A stretch of 64,000 nucleotides of DNA from Streptomyces sp. NBC_00457 (GTDB lineage: Bacteria > Actinomycetota > Actinomycetes > Streptomycetales > Streptomycetaceae). Positions 8,650 through 16,859 of the stretch are shown in pieces. Position 1 is the stretch's first letter. Every line of letters begins with the position of its first letter. Where the stretch lies: the NCBI RefSeq assembly GCF_036014015.1, contig NZ_CP107905.1, positions 1,488,001 to 1,552,000 of the forward strand, given 5' to 3'. Under the pieces are notes generated by a model. The model did not search any database. It worked only from the letters and a program-made list of their open reading frames with translations, and was not told the DNA's origin. Made by a program: the position numbers and the translations under genes.

Positions 8650-9096
8650 TCAGGTGAGAGCGGCCGCCAGGCAGGCGAAGGCGGCGATGATGACGGCGAC
8701 ACGGACGTAGTGCCAGCGGTCCCAGCGCTTCATCTGCTCCTTCCAGTCGGCCGGCCGGCTGCCGGCGGTCCACGTCTTGATCCGGTTGTTGATCGGGACG
8801 AGCACCAGGATCGACATGAGCACGCTGACAATCAGCAGCGCGGCGGCGGTCACGACGAGGCCGGTGCCCTCGTCGTCCCATCCGGCGACGGCCCAGACCC
8901 CGACGAGGACGAGCGAGCCGATGTACCAGAACGGCATCACGGCGCCGCCCACTCGGGCCCCGTGGACGCGGCCGCGCAGGCCGTTGTCGCCGGGGAGCGC
9001 GTTGAGGATCGGGTTGCTGAAGACGGGGCCGGAGAACTCCACCCCCACCATCACGCCGACGACCACGATGGTGACGACCTCGAGTGCATTGAGCAT
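8650..9096 (-). CDS. DUF1772 (anthrone-oxygenase-like) membrane protein
   Basis: A 148-residue protein with four predicted TM helices (about 5-27, 50-70, 78-103, 128-147) and the DUF1772 pattern: GVEFSGPVFSNPIL near the start, MPFWYIGSL, and LVPINNRIKTWTAG...DWKEQMKRWDRWHYVR before the last helix. Relatives include anthrone oxygenases of polyketide pathways, but most stand-alone copies have no known function. It is transcribed divergently from a TetR gene, and the shared 91-bp intergenic region holds two copies of the same dyad, so it is almost certainly repressed by that protein. Confidence 0.85.
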   Translation of the reverse strand: MLNALEVVTIVVVGVMVGVEFSGPVFSNPILNALPGDNGLRGRVHGARVGGAVMPFWYIGSLVLVGVWAVAGWDDEGTGLVVTAAALLIVSVLMSILVLVPINNRIKTWTAGSRPADWKEQMKRWDRWHYVRVAVIIAAFACLAAALT

Positions 9097-9114
9097 GATG
9101 ACCCCTCCTGGGAT

Positions 9115-9127
9115 CTAGCGCTGCTAG
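9115..9127. promoter_or_regulatory. TetR operator, copy 1
   Basis: CTAGCGCTGCTAG, a CTAGC/GCTAG dyad 19 bp upstream of the DUF1772 start, matching copy 2 except for the central base. Confidence 0.75.
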
Positions 9128-9165
9128 CTGATGAAGCAACGCTACCCATGCTGCCGCTCGGTTGT

Positions 9166-9178
9166 CTAGCGATGCTAG
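9166..9178. promoter_or_regulatory. TetR operator, copy 2
   Basis: CTAGCGATGCTAG, 10 bp upstream of the TetR start codon and 51 bp centre-to-centre from copy 1. Suited to simultaneous repression of both divergent promoters. Confidence 0.75.
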
Positions 9179-9187
9179 AATCGACTC

Positions 9188-9766
9188 ATGTCGGTACAGG
9201 AACGCAAGGAGCGCGAACGGGCGGCCCGCGAACGCCTCATCGTGGCCACGGCCCGCGAACTCGCCGAGCAGCAGGGCTGGGACGCGGTCACCACCCGGCG
9301 GCTCGCCGAACGCATCGAATACAGCCAGCCCGTCCTCTACAGCCACTTCCGCGGCAAGCGCGAGATCATCGGCGCCGTCGCTCTGCAGGGCGCTTCCGAG
9401 ATGGCCGTGGCGATGCGGGCCGCAACCGCCGCCGCCGAGGGCCCCCGCGCCCGGGTCACCGCGCTGGCCCGTGCCTACCTCGCGTTCGCCGAACGCCATC
9501 CGGCGGTCTACGACGCCCTGTTCCAGCTCGACGGCGGCCTGGCGTACGCGCAGGAGGACACCCCCGAACCGTTGAAGGACGCCTTCGCCGCGCTGCTGGA
9601 GTGCCTCAGCGAGGTCGCCGGGGACGGCGTGCGCCCGGAGCTGTTCACCGAGACGTTCTGGGCGTCCCTGCACGGACTGGCCACCCTGACCCGAGCGGGA
9701 CGGCTCCCACCGGAGGACACCGAGCGCAGGACGCAACTGCTGGTGGACCGGCTCGCCATGCTCTGA
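9188..9766 (+). CDS. TetR-family transcriptional regulator
   Basis: A 192-residue repressor. The N-terminal HTH runs from about 12 to 58 (ERLIVATARELAEQQGWDAVTTRRLAERIEYSQPVLYSHFRGKREII), followed by an all-helical ligand and dimer domain. It is divergent from the DUF1772 gene, and two CTAGCGNTGCTAG dyads lie between them; the simplest model is repression of both genes with release by an unknown small molecule. Confidence 0.93.
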   Translation: MSVQERKERERAARERLIVATARELAEQQGWDAVTTRRLAERIEYSQPVLYSHFRGKREIIGAVALQGASEMAVAMRAATAAAEGPRARVTALARAYLAFAERHPAVYDALFQLDGGLAYAQEDTPEPLKDAFAALLECLSEVAGDGVRPELFTETFWASLHGLATLTRAGRLPPEDTERRTQLLVDRLAML

Positions 9767-9789
9767 CACACCGTCCCGGCGAGCACACG

Positions 9790-9860
9790 GCCGGGCCGCA
9801 CCATCATCCACTCCGACCACGGAGTGCAGTTCGGCTCCTGGGCACCCAACTCGGGACAGC
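9790..9860 (+). pseudogene. IS3-type transposase fragment
   Basis: About 20 residues (RTIIHSDHGVQFGSWAPNSG) match the segment around the second catalytic Asp of the DDE integrase core of IS3/IS481-group transposases. No ends or other transposase parts remain. Confidence 0.55.
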
Positions 9861-10055
9861 CCGGAGCCTCCACCGAAGGCACGCGAGGACCTCGGGATCC
9901 GGCTTCGGGAGCTTCGCCTCACAGCACTTGAAGGCCGACTCACCGGTACACCGCTTGCGCAGCGGCTTGGCATGGTGCAGATCCCGGATTACGCCCGACA
10001 CGTCTTCGTCCGGCATGTACGGCACAGACGCGCAGAACCTGATGGCCCAAGGACT
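9861..10055. other. non-coding stretch
   Basis: No gene seen. Short frames only, following the transposase fragment. Confidence 0.4.
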
Positions 10056-10090
10056 GGTTGGCCGCCCGTGACTTCACCGGACGGCCAACC
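10056..10090 (-). terminator. hairpin terminator after the small secreted protein gene
   Basis: GGTTGGCCG at 10056-10064 and CGGCCAACC at 10082-10090 form a perfect 9-bp stem with a 17-base loop, 30 bp beyond the stop of the gene at 10120 on the reverse strand. Confidence 0.5.
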
Positions 10091-10119
10091 CAGCAGACAC
10101 CACGTTCTAGAGCACGCCC

Positions 10120-10413
10120 TTAGTGGCCAACGCTGTTGCTGCAGCCCATGGTCGAGCCGATGTGCTTGCTCTGCCCACCGGCGTTGCCCTCACCGTTGAG
10201 CGCGTTGCCCAGCAGGCCGTTGAGGATGCCGACCTGGCCGAGGACGTCGACGTTCAGGTCATGCGACTTACATTCGGAGCTCTGCATGACCTTGTGCCCC
10301 TTGCCCTTGTCGCCGTGACCGTCCTGGCCGTTGGCGCTGGCGGTACCGGCGCCCAGGATTCCGACGCTGCCGAGGGCGACGACCACGACGGCGGCGTTGC
10401 GAAGCTTGTGCAT
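10120..10413 (-). CDS. small secreted protein (streptomycete chaplin/rodlin-like class)
   Basis: A 97-residue precursor with a Sec signal peptide (MHKLRNAAVVVVALGSVGILGAG, cleavage near TASA-NG). The mature region has a Gly/Lys-rich start, then the conserved block SSECKSHDLNVDVLGQVGILNG, LLGNALNGEGNAGGQ and a C-terminal GC pair motif (MGCSNS). Two Cys residues could form a disulfide. I recognise this as a family of small secreted streptomycete proteins, reminiscent of chaplins in size and surface role but not a chaplin domain proper. GGAGAG precedes the ATG. Expected location: cell wall or outside. Confidence 0.7.
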   Translation of the reverse strand: MHKLRNAAVVVVALGSVGILGAGTASANGQDGHGDKGKGHKVMQSSECKSHDLNVDVLGQVGILNGLLGNALNGEGNAGGQSKHIGSTMGCSNSVGH

Positions 10414-10749
10414 GTTCTCTCCGATGGAGTGCGGGGTGCGCGATCTGTAAGAGATCGACTTCGTACAGTCACGGGAGATTAATATGAAAAATCAGAACAT
10501 TGTACGGCGACACGCCGAGGGTGCTTGACGACACGGTGGTCTCGGCCTGGGCCGGATCCAGCGACCTCTCGTCGAGGCTCAATGCCACGGGCCTCAGCCA
10601 TGGGCGCTCGGTGCCCTCCGAAGGCCTCATCCACTCCGCCCGCCTTGTCCTTGCGAAACGGACCGGCCGTCCGGCGGGCGCAGCTGGCGGACACCTCGTA
10701 GGTTGAGAGGTGAATCGGTCGCGCTCGTAAAGATCGGCAGGTCACGCGC
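10414..10749. other. divergent promoter region
   Basis: AT-rich patch at 10480-10500 (TTAATATGAAAAATCAGAAC) is the likely promoter zone for the small secreted protein. The rest holds no gene I can support. Confidence 0.4.
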
Positions 10750-11985
10750 GTGACGCCAGCGGAGATCAATTTCGAGGAGCTGTTCGACGCCGCACCGAAC
10801 CCGTACTTGGTGCTGGACGCCGACCTGGTGATCCGCTATGCCAACCGTGCCTACCTTCAGGCCACCGGAAGGACCCGCGAAGAACTGGCCGGGCAGTACA
10901 TCCTGGAGGCGTTTCCAGTCACACCGGCCGCGCCGGCCGCGGCGCGTGACTTCGGCGCCTCACTCCAGCGCGTGCTGGACTCCCGCGAGCCCGATGTGGT
11001 GGCTCCACAGCGATTCGACATTCCCGTTGCCGACCGCCCAGGTGAACTCGAGGAGCGGTGGTGGTGCGGGATGTCCAGCCCCGTCCTCGGGCCGGACGGC
11101 ACCGTGAAGTGGATCATCGCACGGGCCGACGATGTCACCGAGTTCATGCATTCCCCTGTCATCCATGAGTTCACCTCGCCACTGAGCAACCAGGCAACAG
11201 GGATCGCGGCCCTGGTGTATGCCCGGTCGCATGATCTGGAGCAACTGAACGAGCGGCTGCGCCAGGCGCATGCCCGTGAACGTGAAGTCGCCGTCGCTCT
11301 GCAGGAGGTGATGCTGCGCTCGCCCGACTTGGACAGGCACCGGGACATCGCTGTGCGCTACCTGCCTGCCCTCGGATCACTCAACGTGTGCGGTGACTGG
11401 TATGACGTAGTCGATCTGCCACCCGATCGCTACTCCATCGCCGTCGGGGACGTCGTCGGCCACGGCCTTGAGGCTGCTGCCGTCATGGGCATGCTGCGCA
11501 GTGCCTTGAGCGCGGCCATTCGGGCCGTCCCCAGCCCGGCCCAGGCCCTGGAGGTACTGGGCCTGTACGCCCGGGCGGTCGACGGCGCGCTGGCCACCAC
11601 CGTGGTCAAGGTGCTCATCGATCCGCGCAGCCGACTGATCATCTACAGCAACGCCGGTCACCCTCCGCCGGTACTACTCCGTCCGGACGGCAATTGGCAG
11701 ATGCTGGATCAGGCCACCGACCCGCCGCTGGGCGCACGTCCGGAGCATGTCCCCCGCCCTCAGGCCGGCCTGTCCTACACCCCGGGCGACACCCTTGTGC
11801 TCTACACCGACGGCCTCATCGAACGCCGCGGCGAAGACATCGACACCGGCCTGGCTCGGCTGACCGACGCCCTCGCTCGGTGCAGCACGCTCCCGGTGGA
11901 AGAACTCGCCGACGGACTACTGGACCACCTGGGAGTCACCGGCGGCAGCCAGGACGACATCGCTCTCGTCGTGGTCCGTCTGTAA
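10750..11985 (+). CDS. PAS domain-SpoIIE/PP2C serine phosphatase
   Basis: A 411-residue cytoplasmic protein starting at GTG 10750. A PAS domain (about 5-125: LFDAAPNPYLVLDADLVIRYANRAYLQATGRTREEL) precedes a linker helix and a PP2C/SpoIIE phosphatase (about 190-411) with the metal-binding motifs GDWYDVV, VGDVVGHGLEAA, NAGHPPP, LYTDGLIERR and DDIALVVVRL. In streptomycetes such enzymes dephosphorylate anti-anti-sigma factors in partner-switching systems. No HATPase or STAS gene is adjacent, so its partner is elsewhere. Confidence 0.93.
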   Translation: MTPAEINFEELFDAAPNPYLVLDADLVIRYANRAYLQATGRTREELAGQYILEAFPVTPAAPAAARDFGASLQRVLDSREPDVVAPQRFDIPVADRPGELEERWWCGMSSPVLGPDGTVKWIIARADDVTEFMHSPVIHEFTSPLSNQATGIAALVYARSHDLEQLNERLRQAHAREREVAVALQEVMLRSPDLDRHRDIAVRYLPALGSLNVCGDWYDVVDLPPDRYSIAVGDVVGHGLEAAAVMGMLRSALSAAIRAVPSPAQALEVLGLYARAVDGALATTVVKVLIDPRSRLIIYSNAGHPPPVLLRPDGNWQMLDQATDPPLGARPEHVPRPQAGLSYTPGDTLVLYTDGLIERRGEDIDTGLARLTDALARCSTLPVEELADGLLDHLGVTGGSQDDIALVVVRL

Positions 11986-12329
11986 CCCTGCCGCGGCCGG
12001 CACTCGCTCCGCCTCCGCGAGGGCGGTGGGCGGCACGACGGGGGCTCGGCCCGTACCGTCTGCAACAGGCGCAGATAGGCCTGCACTTCGGTGCGTTCGT
12101 GATCGGTGAGTACGGCGGTCGGCATCGGACGGCTCTCCCGGTTCGGCTCGGCAGCGGTGGCACTGGATCCAGCTTGCCGTCCGCCACTGACAATGCCCTT
12201 TCCGACGTGTCGGTTCGCCCGGTTAGCGGAGGCGAAACCTCACCGAAATCCCTTGTGGGACAAGGGCCCTACGCTGGAACCGAGCGTTTGGAGCCGCATT
12301 TCCTGCGGCCCGGAACGGGAGGTGAGCCG
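11986..12329. other. intergenic region with a possible gene start on the reverse strand
   Basis: No confident gene. On the reverse strand from 12125 a frame reads MPTAVLTDHERTEVQAYLRLLQTVRAEP, which looks protein-like but then becomes an antisense shadow; it may be the start of a decayed small gene. The hydrolase ribosome binding site (GGGAGG at 12317-12322) is at the right end. Confidence 0.35.
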
Positions 12330-13373
12330 GTGGTCGACGACCCACGACAGCGCCCGCGGCCCATCAAGCGGCTGCGCCCAGTGGGCGACGAAGAACTACG
12401 GCTGCACCACCGCGTCGTGCACGGCTACCGCCGTGCCTACCGCATGGCCGGCCAGGGCCCGGTACTCGTTCTGATCCACGGCATCGGCGATTCCTCGGCA
12501 ACCTGGGCCGAGCTCATCCCCGACCTCGCCCGCACCCACACGGTGATCGCCCCCGACCTGCTCGGCCACGGCGCCTCGGACAAGCCCCGGGCCGACTACT
12601 CGGTCGCCGCGTACGCGAACGGGGTGCGCGATCTGCTGTCCACGCTCGACATCGAACAGGCCACACTGGTCGGGCACTCGCTCGGCGGCGGCGTCGCCAT
12701 GCAGTTCGCGTACCAGTTCCCGGAACGCACGGAGCGGCTGATCCTGGTCAGTGCGGGCGGCGTCGGCCGCGAGGTGAATCCGGTCCTGCGGGCGGTGTCG
12801 CTGCCCGGCGCCGATCTGATGCTCTCCGCGCTGCGCCTGCCCGGCATGGGTGTGCAAGCACGCCTGTTCGCCCACCTGATGCGGCTCCTCGACACCGATC
12901 TGGGCCAGGACGCACCGGAGTTGCTCACCCTCGTGGACGCGCTTCCCGACGCGACCTCGCGCAGCGCCTTCATCCGTACCCTGCGCGCCGTGGTCGACTG
13001 GCGCGGCCAGGTGGTGACCATGCTCGACCGCTGCTACCTCACCGAGGGCATGCCCACGATGCTGATATGGGGCGACCGGGACAGCGTGGTGCCTGTACGG
13101 CACGCGTACGGGGCGCACGAGGCGATGCCCGGCAGCCGCCTGGAGATCTTCGAGGGGGCCGGGCACTTCCCGTTCCACACCGACCCCGCGCGGTTCCTCT
13201 CCCTCGTCGAGGAGTTCACGAGTACCACCGGCCCGGCCGACTGGAGCCGGGAGAACTGGAGCGGACTGCTCCGCGCCGGACGTCCGGGCAGCACGGCGGG
13301 ACAGCCGGACACCGCGCAGAACCGGGCCGCGGAGCGGGACATGAGAGAGGCGAGCGAGCGCAGCGCGACGTGA
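12330..13373 (+). CDS. alpha/beta-fold hydrolase
   Basis: A 347-residue protein starting at GTG 12330, seven bases after GGGAGG. Core motifs are the oxyanion HGIGDSSATW, the nucleophile elbow GHSLGGG, the acid in WGDRDSVVP and the catalytic His in GAGHFPFHTDP. It belongs to the broad C-C hydrolase/haloperoxidase-like group; the substrate is unknown. The roughly 55-residue C-terminal tail is Arg/Ala/Gly-rich and probably disordered. It shares direction with the PP2C gene, but the 344-bp gap suggests its own promoter. Confidence 0.92.
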   Translation: MVDDPRQRPRPIKRLRPVGDEELRLHHRVVHGYRRAYRMAGQGPVLVLIHGIGDSSATWAELIPDLARTHTVIAPDLLGHGASDKPRADYSVAAYANGVRDLLSTLDIEQATLVGHSLGGGVAMQFAYQFPERTERLILVSAGGVGREVNPVLRAVSLPGADLMLSALRLPGMGVQARLFAHLMRLLDTDLGQDAPELLTLVDALPDATSRSAFIRTLRAVVDWRGQVVTMLDRCYLTEGMPTMLIWGDRDSVVPVRHAYGAHEAMPGSRLEIFEGAGHFPFHTDPARFLSLVEEFTSTTGPADWSRENWSGLLRAGRPGSTAGQPDTAQNRAAERDMREASERSAT

Positions 13374-13521
13374 TGCCGCGCCGGCCCGGTCTCCTCAGAT
13401 CCCTCGGGCCAGTCCTTCACCTTCTCGAAGAAGCGCCGTCTGTTGACCGTGCTGCGGGTGATCACAACGTCCGTCAGCGGATCGGCGCGGCCGCTCACCT
13501 CGCCCAAGAGGGGGGAACGCG
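13374..13521. other. intergenic, possible coding remnant on the reverse strand
   Basis: The reverse strand reads GEVSGRADPLTDVVITRSTVNRRRFFEKVKDWP before the frame loses coding character. Protein-like but not assignable; perhaps the tail of a lost gene. Confidence 0.3.
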
Positions 13522-13932
13522 TCAGTCGGCCATCGCCTCGCGGACGAGCGCGGTGTCGACGAACTGCTCGAAGCGGACGATGAGTCCACCACGTACGACG
13601 AAGTGGTGGGCGACACGGACGTCGATCGGCTTACCGGTGGCCTTGTTGACGGCCGTGTAGCGGGCCAGGACGACGACATTCTCGCCGTCGACGACGTAGG
13701 TGTCGTCATGGGCGGCCCAGCCGTCCCAGTCCTGGCCGAGCTTCTCCATCACGTTGGCGGTGACCCCGTCGGGGGTGCGGTAGGTGCCGGCGAGGGGGAA
13801 GCCGGCCATCTCGGTCCACTCCACGTCGGGGGCGAGAGTGGCCCGCAGGGCTGTCAGGTCCCCCGCCGCGGAAGCGAGGTACTGGCGGCGTACGACATCC
13901 GCGGGAGCGGTAGAGGTGGCGAACTCGGCCAT
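13522..13932 (-). CDS. SnoaL-like/NTF2-fold protein
   Basis: A 136-residue cone-shaped NTF2-fold protein (RRQYLASAAGDLTALRATLAPDVEWTEMAGFPLAGTYRTPDGV ... HHFVVRGGLIVRFEQFVDTALV). Family members are polyketide cyclases, isomerases or ligand-binding proteins. I use ATG at 13932 because it comes two bases after the MBL stop (TGACCATG); a GTG four codons upstream is also possible. Last gene of a DsbA-MBL-SnoaL operon read from the MarR-controlled promoter near 15450. Confidence 0.88.
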   Translation of the reverse strand: MAEFATSTAPADVVRRQYLASAAGDLTALRATLAPDVEWTEMAGFPLAGTYRTPDGVTANVMEKLGQDWDGWAAHDDTYVVDGENVVVLARYTAVNKATGKPIDVRVAHHFVVRGGLIVRFEQFVDTALVREAMAD

Positions 13933-13934
13933 GG

Positions 13935-14741
13935 TCAGCCCCACTTCATCTCGCCCTTGGCGACCTTGGCGCCGATCTGGGCGGCGATCACCATGCCGTT
14001 GCCGGGGTAGCGGGCGACGAGCGCCTCGGTCAGCGCGGCACCGTCGGCCGCCTTGCCGAACTCCTCATCGAAGGCGAGCAGGTAGTCGCGGGTGGCGGCG
14101 ATGGCGGAGGCGTCGGCGGCGGTGTCGGGCAGACGGTGACCCGGGACGACCAGTTGCGGGTCGAGGGCGGCCATCTCGTCCAGCAGGTCGATCCAGGCGG
14201 CACGGTCGCCGGGGGTGGGGGTGTCGGCCACCCAGACGTGCTCCTGCTGGAAGAGCAGGACGCCGCCGAGGATCGCGCGGTGCTCGGCCTGCCAGAGGTA
14301 GTGGCGGTCGGGCAGGCCGGCCGGGCCGCCCTTGAGCTCGAAGCGGTGGCCCTCCAGGGTGAGGTCGCCGGTCAACGGGGTGAGGTCGACCAGGCGGGTG
14401 GGCAGGTTCGGGCCGAGGGCCGCCCACGCCTTGAGCTTGCCCTCGTAGGAGTGCCGGATGTGCTCGATGACGATCGGCGTGGCGACGAAGACGGCGTCGG
14501 GGAATGCGTCGGCGATCACTTCGGCGCCGAAGTAGAAGTCGGGGTCGGCGTGGCTGACGAACACGGTGGTGAGCTGCTTGCCGGAGTCGAGAATCTCGGC
14601 GGCGAGGCGGTGGCCGTCGGCGCGGGTGAAGGCGGCGTCGACCAGCAGGGCCTCGTTCTCACCGGTGACGAGGGTGGCGGTCTTGTTCTTGCTGCCGACC
14701 GGGAAGTCGAGGTCGAGGATCTTGAAGGAGAGGGTGCTCAT
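13935..14741 (-). CDS. MBL-fold metallo-hydrolase, Vmh-like
   Basis: A 268-residue metallo-beta-lactamase-fold protein. The metal motif is SHADPDFYFGAE, a variant of HxHxDH in which the first His is Ser and the last is Phe, as in a subgroup of Vmh-like proteins. Other landmarks are VVPGHRLPDTAADASAI (metal His) and ADTPTPGDRAAWIDLLDEM. The altered site raises doubt about a normal dinuclear zinc centre. It lies between the DsbA-like and SnoaL-like genes, all on the reverse strand, and is probably part of a stress or xenobiotic response operon. Confidence 0.85.
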   Translation of the reverse strand: MSTLSFKILDLDFPVGSKNKTATLVTGENEALLVDAAFTRADGHRLAAEILDSGKQLTTVFVSHADPDFYFGAEVIADAFPDAVFVATPIVIEHIRHSYEGKLKAWAALGPNLPTRLVDLTPLTGDLTLEGHRFELKGGPAGLPDRHYLWQAEHRAILGGVLLFQQEHVWVADTPTPGDRAAWIDLLDEMAALDPQLVVPGHRLPDTAADASAIAATRDYLLAFDEEFGKAADGAALTEALVARYPGNGMVIAAQIGAKVAKGEMKWG

Positions 14742-14785
14742 CGTGGGTTCCTTTGCGCAAGGGGTGGGGTGGGGACGGGGGAAGA

Positions 14786-15394
14786 TCAGTGAGTGGCGAG
14801 GCGTTCGTCGACCTCGTCGGCCGTGGCGTGGCCGTAGGCCAGCGGGACGACCGAGTCGCTGTCGACGGCCAGCAGTGTGGGGAACCCGGTGACGCCGAGT
14901 TCGGCCGCCCGGCGGAAGTCGGCGCGGACAACGGCCTGCGCCTCGGGCGCGTCGAAGGCGGCGACGACAGCATCCGCGTCGAGCCCGGCCGCCTGGGCGA
15001 CCGTCCGATAGGTGGTCGCCTCGGACAGGCTGTGTCCGTCGACGTAGAAGGCGGCCTGGAGGGCCGTGGCCAGCTCCGCCGCCCGGTCGGGGGCGACCTG
15101 ACGCAGGGCCGCGAAGCCACGGGCGGCGGCTTCGGAGTCCATCACGAACGACCCGTCGGCGATCAACTCCTCGTACGCCTGGCCGAACTCGGCGCCGGTC
15201 AGTTCGGCGATCTTGGCGTTGGCGCCCTGGATGTAGCCGAACTCGCGGATCGGCACCCGGCGCCGCCCCATGAACAGACCGCCGGAGACCACCTCGACCG
15301 GCAGCCCGGGATGACGGGAGGCGACCTCGCGCAGGGTTCCGGAGAATCCGTGCGACCAGCCGCAGTAGGCGTCGAAGACGTAGACGAGCTTCAT
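14786..15394 (-). CDS. DsbA-family (FrnE-like) oxidoreductase
   Basis: A 202-residue thioredoxin-fold protein of the cytoplasmic DsbA/FrnE type. The N-terminal active site is YCGWSHG, retaining only the first Cys of CxxC, and there is a cis-Pro loop at GVTGFPTLL. A single-Cys site suggests glutathione-S-transferase-kappa-like or mycothiol/bacillithiol-type chemistry, not disulfide isomerisation (inference). First gene of the three-gene operon; its promoter carries MarR-type dyads. Confidence 0.87.
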   Translation of the reverse strand: MKLVYVFDAYCGWSHGFSGTLREVASRHPGLPVEVVSGGLFMGRRRVPIREFGYIQGANAKIAELTGAEFGQAYEELIADGSFVMDSEAAARGFAALRQVAPDRAAELATALQAAFYVDGHSLSEATTYRTVAQAAGLDADAVVAAFDAPEAQAVVRADFRRAAELGVTGFPTLLAVDSDSVVPLAYGHATADEVDERLATH

Positions 15395-15439
15395 CGATGA
15401 CCTCGGCAGAGAGGGGCGCTCGCCGGTTGCGAGCGATTC

Positions 15440-15470
15440 ATCTGACCAAACAGTAACTGACTCGTCAGAT
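15440..15470. promoter_or_regulatory. MarR-type operator in the DsbA operon promoter
   Basis: CTGAC-TC-GTCAG (15457-15468) is a perfect 5-bp dyad with a 2-base centre. A further ATCTGAC at 15440-15446 pairs with GTCAGAT at 15464-15470. The cluster is 46-76 bp upstream of the DsbA-like gene and just downstream of the MarR gene that reads into it. Confidence 0.6.
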
Positions 15471-15508
15471 ATTTCTCGACCCGTGTGAACTGGGACACAC
15501 GAGCGTGT

Positions 15509-16009
15509 TCAGGGCAGCCGGGGCAGCACGTCCCGAGCCGTGTGGCTGAGGATCCGCAGGTCCTCCGAGAACCGATCGCGGTCCGCCGCGGGCACGGGCT
15601 CCACGAAGTACCGCTTGATGTTCTCCAGGTGCACCAGCGACGCGCGTACGGCCGTCTCCTCGCCCAGCGGGGTCAGTCGCACCAGCTTGCCGCGCCGGTC
15701 CTCGGGGGATTCCGCGCGCGTCACCAGGCCCGCCGTCTCCATTCGGTCCACCAGTCGGGTGGCGCCGCCGGTGGTCAGGACCTGCTCCTGCGCGATGGCC
15801 CGCATGGAAAGCCCCGGCTCACCCGCTCGCCCGAGGATCAGCAGCACCTCGAAGATCAGATGGCTGATCCCGCACTCCACCTCGAGCGCCCGGCCGAGGA
15901 TGTACTCCAGCCGGTTCGCCGCCCCTTGCAGCCGCCCGAACGCCAGGATGAGCTCGTGGTCGGCGGCGTCCTTCGCCGTCCTGATCTCGGCTTCCTCACC
16001 CACGGCCAC
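15509..16009 (-). CDS. MarR-family transcriptional regulator
   Basis: A 166-residue winged-helix repressor: DNA-binding segment LSMRAIAQEQVLTTGGATRLVDRMETAGLVTRAESPEDRRGKLVRLTPLG, with dimer helices either side. Cys in VECGISH (residue near 46) could be redox-sensitive. GTG at 16009 follows AGAGGGG. It is oriented into the DsbA-MBL-SnoaL operon, and the operator-like dyads lie in the 114-bp gap, so it most likely controls that operon. Confidence 0.92.
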   Translation of the reverse strand: MAVGEEAEIRTAKDAADHELILAFGRLQGAANRLEYILGRALEVECGISHLIFEVLLILGRAGEPGLSMRAIAQEQVLTTGGATRLVDRMETAGLVTRAESPEDRRGKLVRLTPLGEETAVRASLVHLENIKRYFVEPVPAADRDRFSEDLRILSHTARDVLPRLP

Positions 16010-16167
16010 GCCGCCCCTCTCGTCGTCCCGGTACCACCGTACCGATCACGCATGGGACGGCCGACGAGCCGGCATCAGGTCGGAACGCCGAAGGGCAGCG
16101 GCTGTGCGGTGGTGTTCCCACACGGGAAGCTGTTCATCCCATCCCACGGCGCACGGGGCATATCACC

Positions 16168-16233
16168 TCACCCCTTGATGGCTCCGGTGAGCATGCCCTT
16201 GGCGAAGTACTTCTGCAGGGAGAACGGCACCGT
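16168..16233 (-). pseudogene. sugar ABC permease C-terminal remnant
   Basis: The last 21 residues before a stop (TVPFSLQKYFAKGMLTGAIKG) match the conserved C-terminus of MalG/AraQ-type carbohydrate ABC permeases (usually LQRYFVxGLTAGAVKG). Nothing upstream belongs to a permease. Confidence 0.65.
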
Positions 16234-16396
16234 CCGGGCGTGACCGTAGGCGACACAACGTCCGACGAGCCCCTCGACCCGCTGCGCGACGTGGTCGACG
16301 GCCTGTTCACGCCCCCGCGGTGAACAGGCCGGACCGTGTGGCCCGCTACACCACAGATTGCCCCGGCTCGTCCCCCGAAAGGAAACTCCCGAGCCC

Positions 16397-16552
16397 GTGC
16401 TGTGGTTCCTCTTCCTGTTCAACCTCACCGCCGCCGTGGCCGCACCCCTCGTGGTCGACGGCACCCAGGGCTACCTCACCAGCGCCGGCATGGGCGTGGT
16501 CTCCCTCGGCGCGGGTATGGGCCTGCTCCGGAGTCGCACGCAGCAAGCCTGA
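16397..16552 (+). CDS. small hydrophobic membrane protein
   Basis: A 51-residue frame from GTG 16397 with two predicted TM segments (LWFLFLFNLTAAVAAPLVV and the Gly-rich SAGMGVVSLGAGMGLL) and a basic C-terminus (RSRTQQA). The composition is strongly membrane-like and the stop is well placed, but the ribosome binding site (GAAAGGA near 16377) is distant. Function unknown. Confidence 0.5.
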   Translation: MLWFLFLFNLTAAVAAPLVVDGTQGYLTSAGMGVVSLGAGMGLLRSRTQQA

Positions 16553-16683
16553 CCACCTCGTTCGCACACGCCAAGGCCGGCGACCGGACTCCCCCGGTCC
16601 GCCGACGTCGCCCCTTTCGAGGCCAGAGTCGGCCCAGCGCCGTGCCACCGTGCCGACGTGAGCAGATCCACCACTCACCTCGC

Positions 16684-16721
16684 TTGACTTAAGTAACACA
16701 ATACGCTTGCCTAACTCAAGC
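16684..16721 (+). promoter_or_regulatory. promoter/operator region of the alcohol dehydrogenase gene
   Basis: An AT-rich island contains TTGACT (16684-16689, -35-like) and the dyad GCTTG-N7-CAAGC (16705-16721). Located 140-175 bp upstream of the ATG, it stands out in otherwise very GC-rich DNA. Confidence 0.4.
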
Positions 16722-16859
16722 AATTGATCGTGCGAAAACAGCTGTACGACGCCCAGCTGGGGTCACCGTCCCACCGGCTGGTCCTCGACACCTCCGTTCC
16801 ACGGCAAGCCCTCGCCGCCGGGGTCGACCCCTCCGTATTCCATGAAAGCGAGTAGTGCG

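Noticed and set aside
16240..16323. Short forward frame VTVGDTTSDEPLDPLRDVVDGLFTPPR
   Set aside because: Only 27 residues with no ribosome binding site or family; too little to call.
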